A stretch of 5,316 bases of DNA from Candidatus Bathyarchaeota archaeon (GTDB lineage Archaea; Thermoproteota; Bathyarchaeia; 40CM-2-53-6). Positions 5,114 through 5,316 of the stretch are shown here, one piece after another. The stretch lies in assembly GCA_005884605.1 (NCBI GenBank), contig VBBE01000153.1, positions 1 through 5,316 on the forward strand, written 5' to 3'. The position numbers and the translations under genes were made by a program. The notes beneath the pieces were generated by a model. The model worked only from the letters and a program-made list of their open reading frames with translations, searched no databases and was not told the origin of the DNA. Within the stretch, counting starts at the first letter, position 1, and every line of letters starts with the position of its first letter.

Positions 5114-5316
5114 TTGGCGGTCGTTTCGTTTCGGGTCCCGGACAGTCTCCGCGAGGAGATGGAACGGGTGAGTATTGACTGGCCTGATGTATTGAGGAGG
5201 ATAGTAGAAGAGAGAATTCTCCTTGAGAAGCGTAGACGGGCCGCGGCTAGGATGGACGCATCGAGAAGGAAGACGGTTGGGGTGCGGTTCAATAGTACTA
5301 GGGAGATTAGGAAGAT
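5114..5316 (+). CDS. VapB-like ribbon-helix-helix antitoxin, partial at 3' end
   Basis: The first 67 codons are present and the frame is open at the window edge. Residues 2-8 (AVVSFRV) form the DNA-binding strand, followed by PDSLREEMERV (9-19) and IDWPDVLRRIVEERI (21-35), the two helices of a ribbon-helix-helix fold typical of archaeal VapB antitoxins. The basic segment KRRRAA and the ending RFNSTREIRK match the extended C-terminal tail by which such proteins grip a VapC. Related antitoxins are about 70-80 residues, so the gene should end within a few codons beyond the window and a PIN toxin gene should follow, which is inference. The start is TTG with a good ribosome binding site. It is divergent from the AbrB-type vapBC operon, with 238 bp between the starts. 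The antisense frame over the same stretch is a shadow. Confidence 0.83.
   Translation, partial: MAVVSFRVPDSLREEMERVSIDWPDVLRRIVEERILLEKRRRAAARMDASRRKTVGVRFNSTREIRK

Noticed and set aside
5029..5292. Minus-strand 87-aa frame at the right end
   Set aside because: It is antisense to the RHH antitoxin, which has a good ribosome binding site, a promoter candidate and a recognisable fold.

Overview
The window looks archaeal, most likely from the TACK group (Nitrososphaeria/Bathyarchaeia-like). The strongest evidence is an unmistakable Alba chromatin protein. Supporting evidence is two VapBC-type toxin-antitoxin loci in archaeal style, TTG/GTG start codons, T-rich ends after genes instead of classic hairpin terminators, and plausible TATA boxes close to starts. 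The exact lineage cannot be settled from sequence reading alone.

Layout: (1) Positions 5-877 (+) encode a protein with a short helical N-terminus, a long Pro/Ala/Ser/Thr-rich disordered linker and a C-terminal CPxC...CxxC zinc ribbon. A pyrimidine-rich tract follows. (2) Positions 1015-1446 (+) encode Alba, with an unusual ~50-residue Arg/Glu/Pro-rich N-terminal tail built partly from 15-nt tandem repeats. (3) Positions 1447-2059 are a ~610-bp gap with no confident gene. It holds a weak AbrB-like mini-ORF on the minus strand, a hairpin cluster and short repeats. (4) Positions 2060-4087 (+) encode a 675-aa protein of unknown function. It has one two-helix membrane hairpin in the middle and a C-terminal beta-rich region that may be OB-like. 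(5) Positions 4249-4875 (-) hold a two-gene toxin-antitoxin operon: an AbrB-family antitoxin followed after 6 nt by a PIN-domain VapC toxin. (6) From 5114 (+) to the window edge runs a divergently transcribed ribbon-helix-helix VapB-like antitoxin, almost complete. Its toxin would lie just outside the window.

The left half therefore looks like a chromatin or nucleic-acid-binding neighbourhood. The right half looks like an accessory region with an unrecognised membrane protein next to back-to-back toxin-antitoxin modules. No RNA gene, insertion sequence or CRISPR array was recognised. The most novel candidates are the 675-aa membrane protein, the tailed Alba beside the disordered zinc-ribbon protein, and the AbrB-like mini-ORF.
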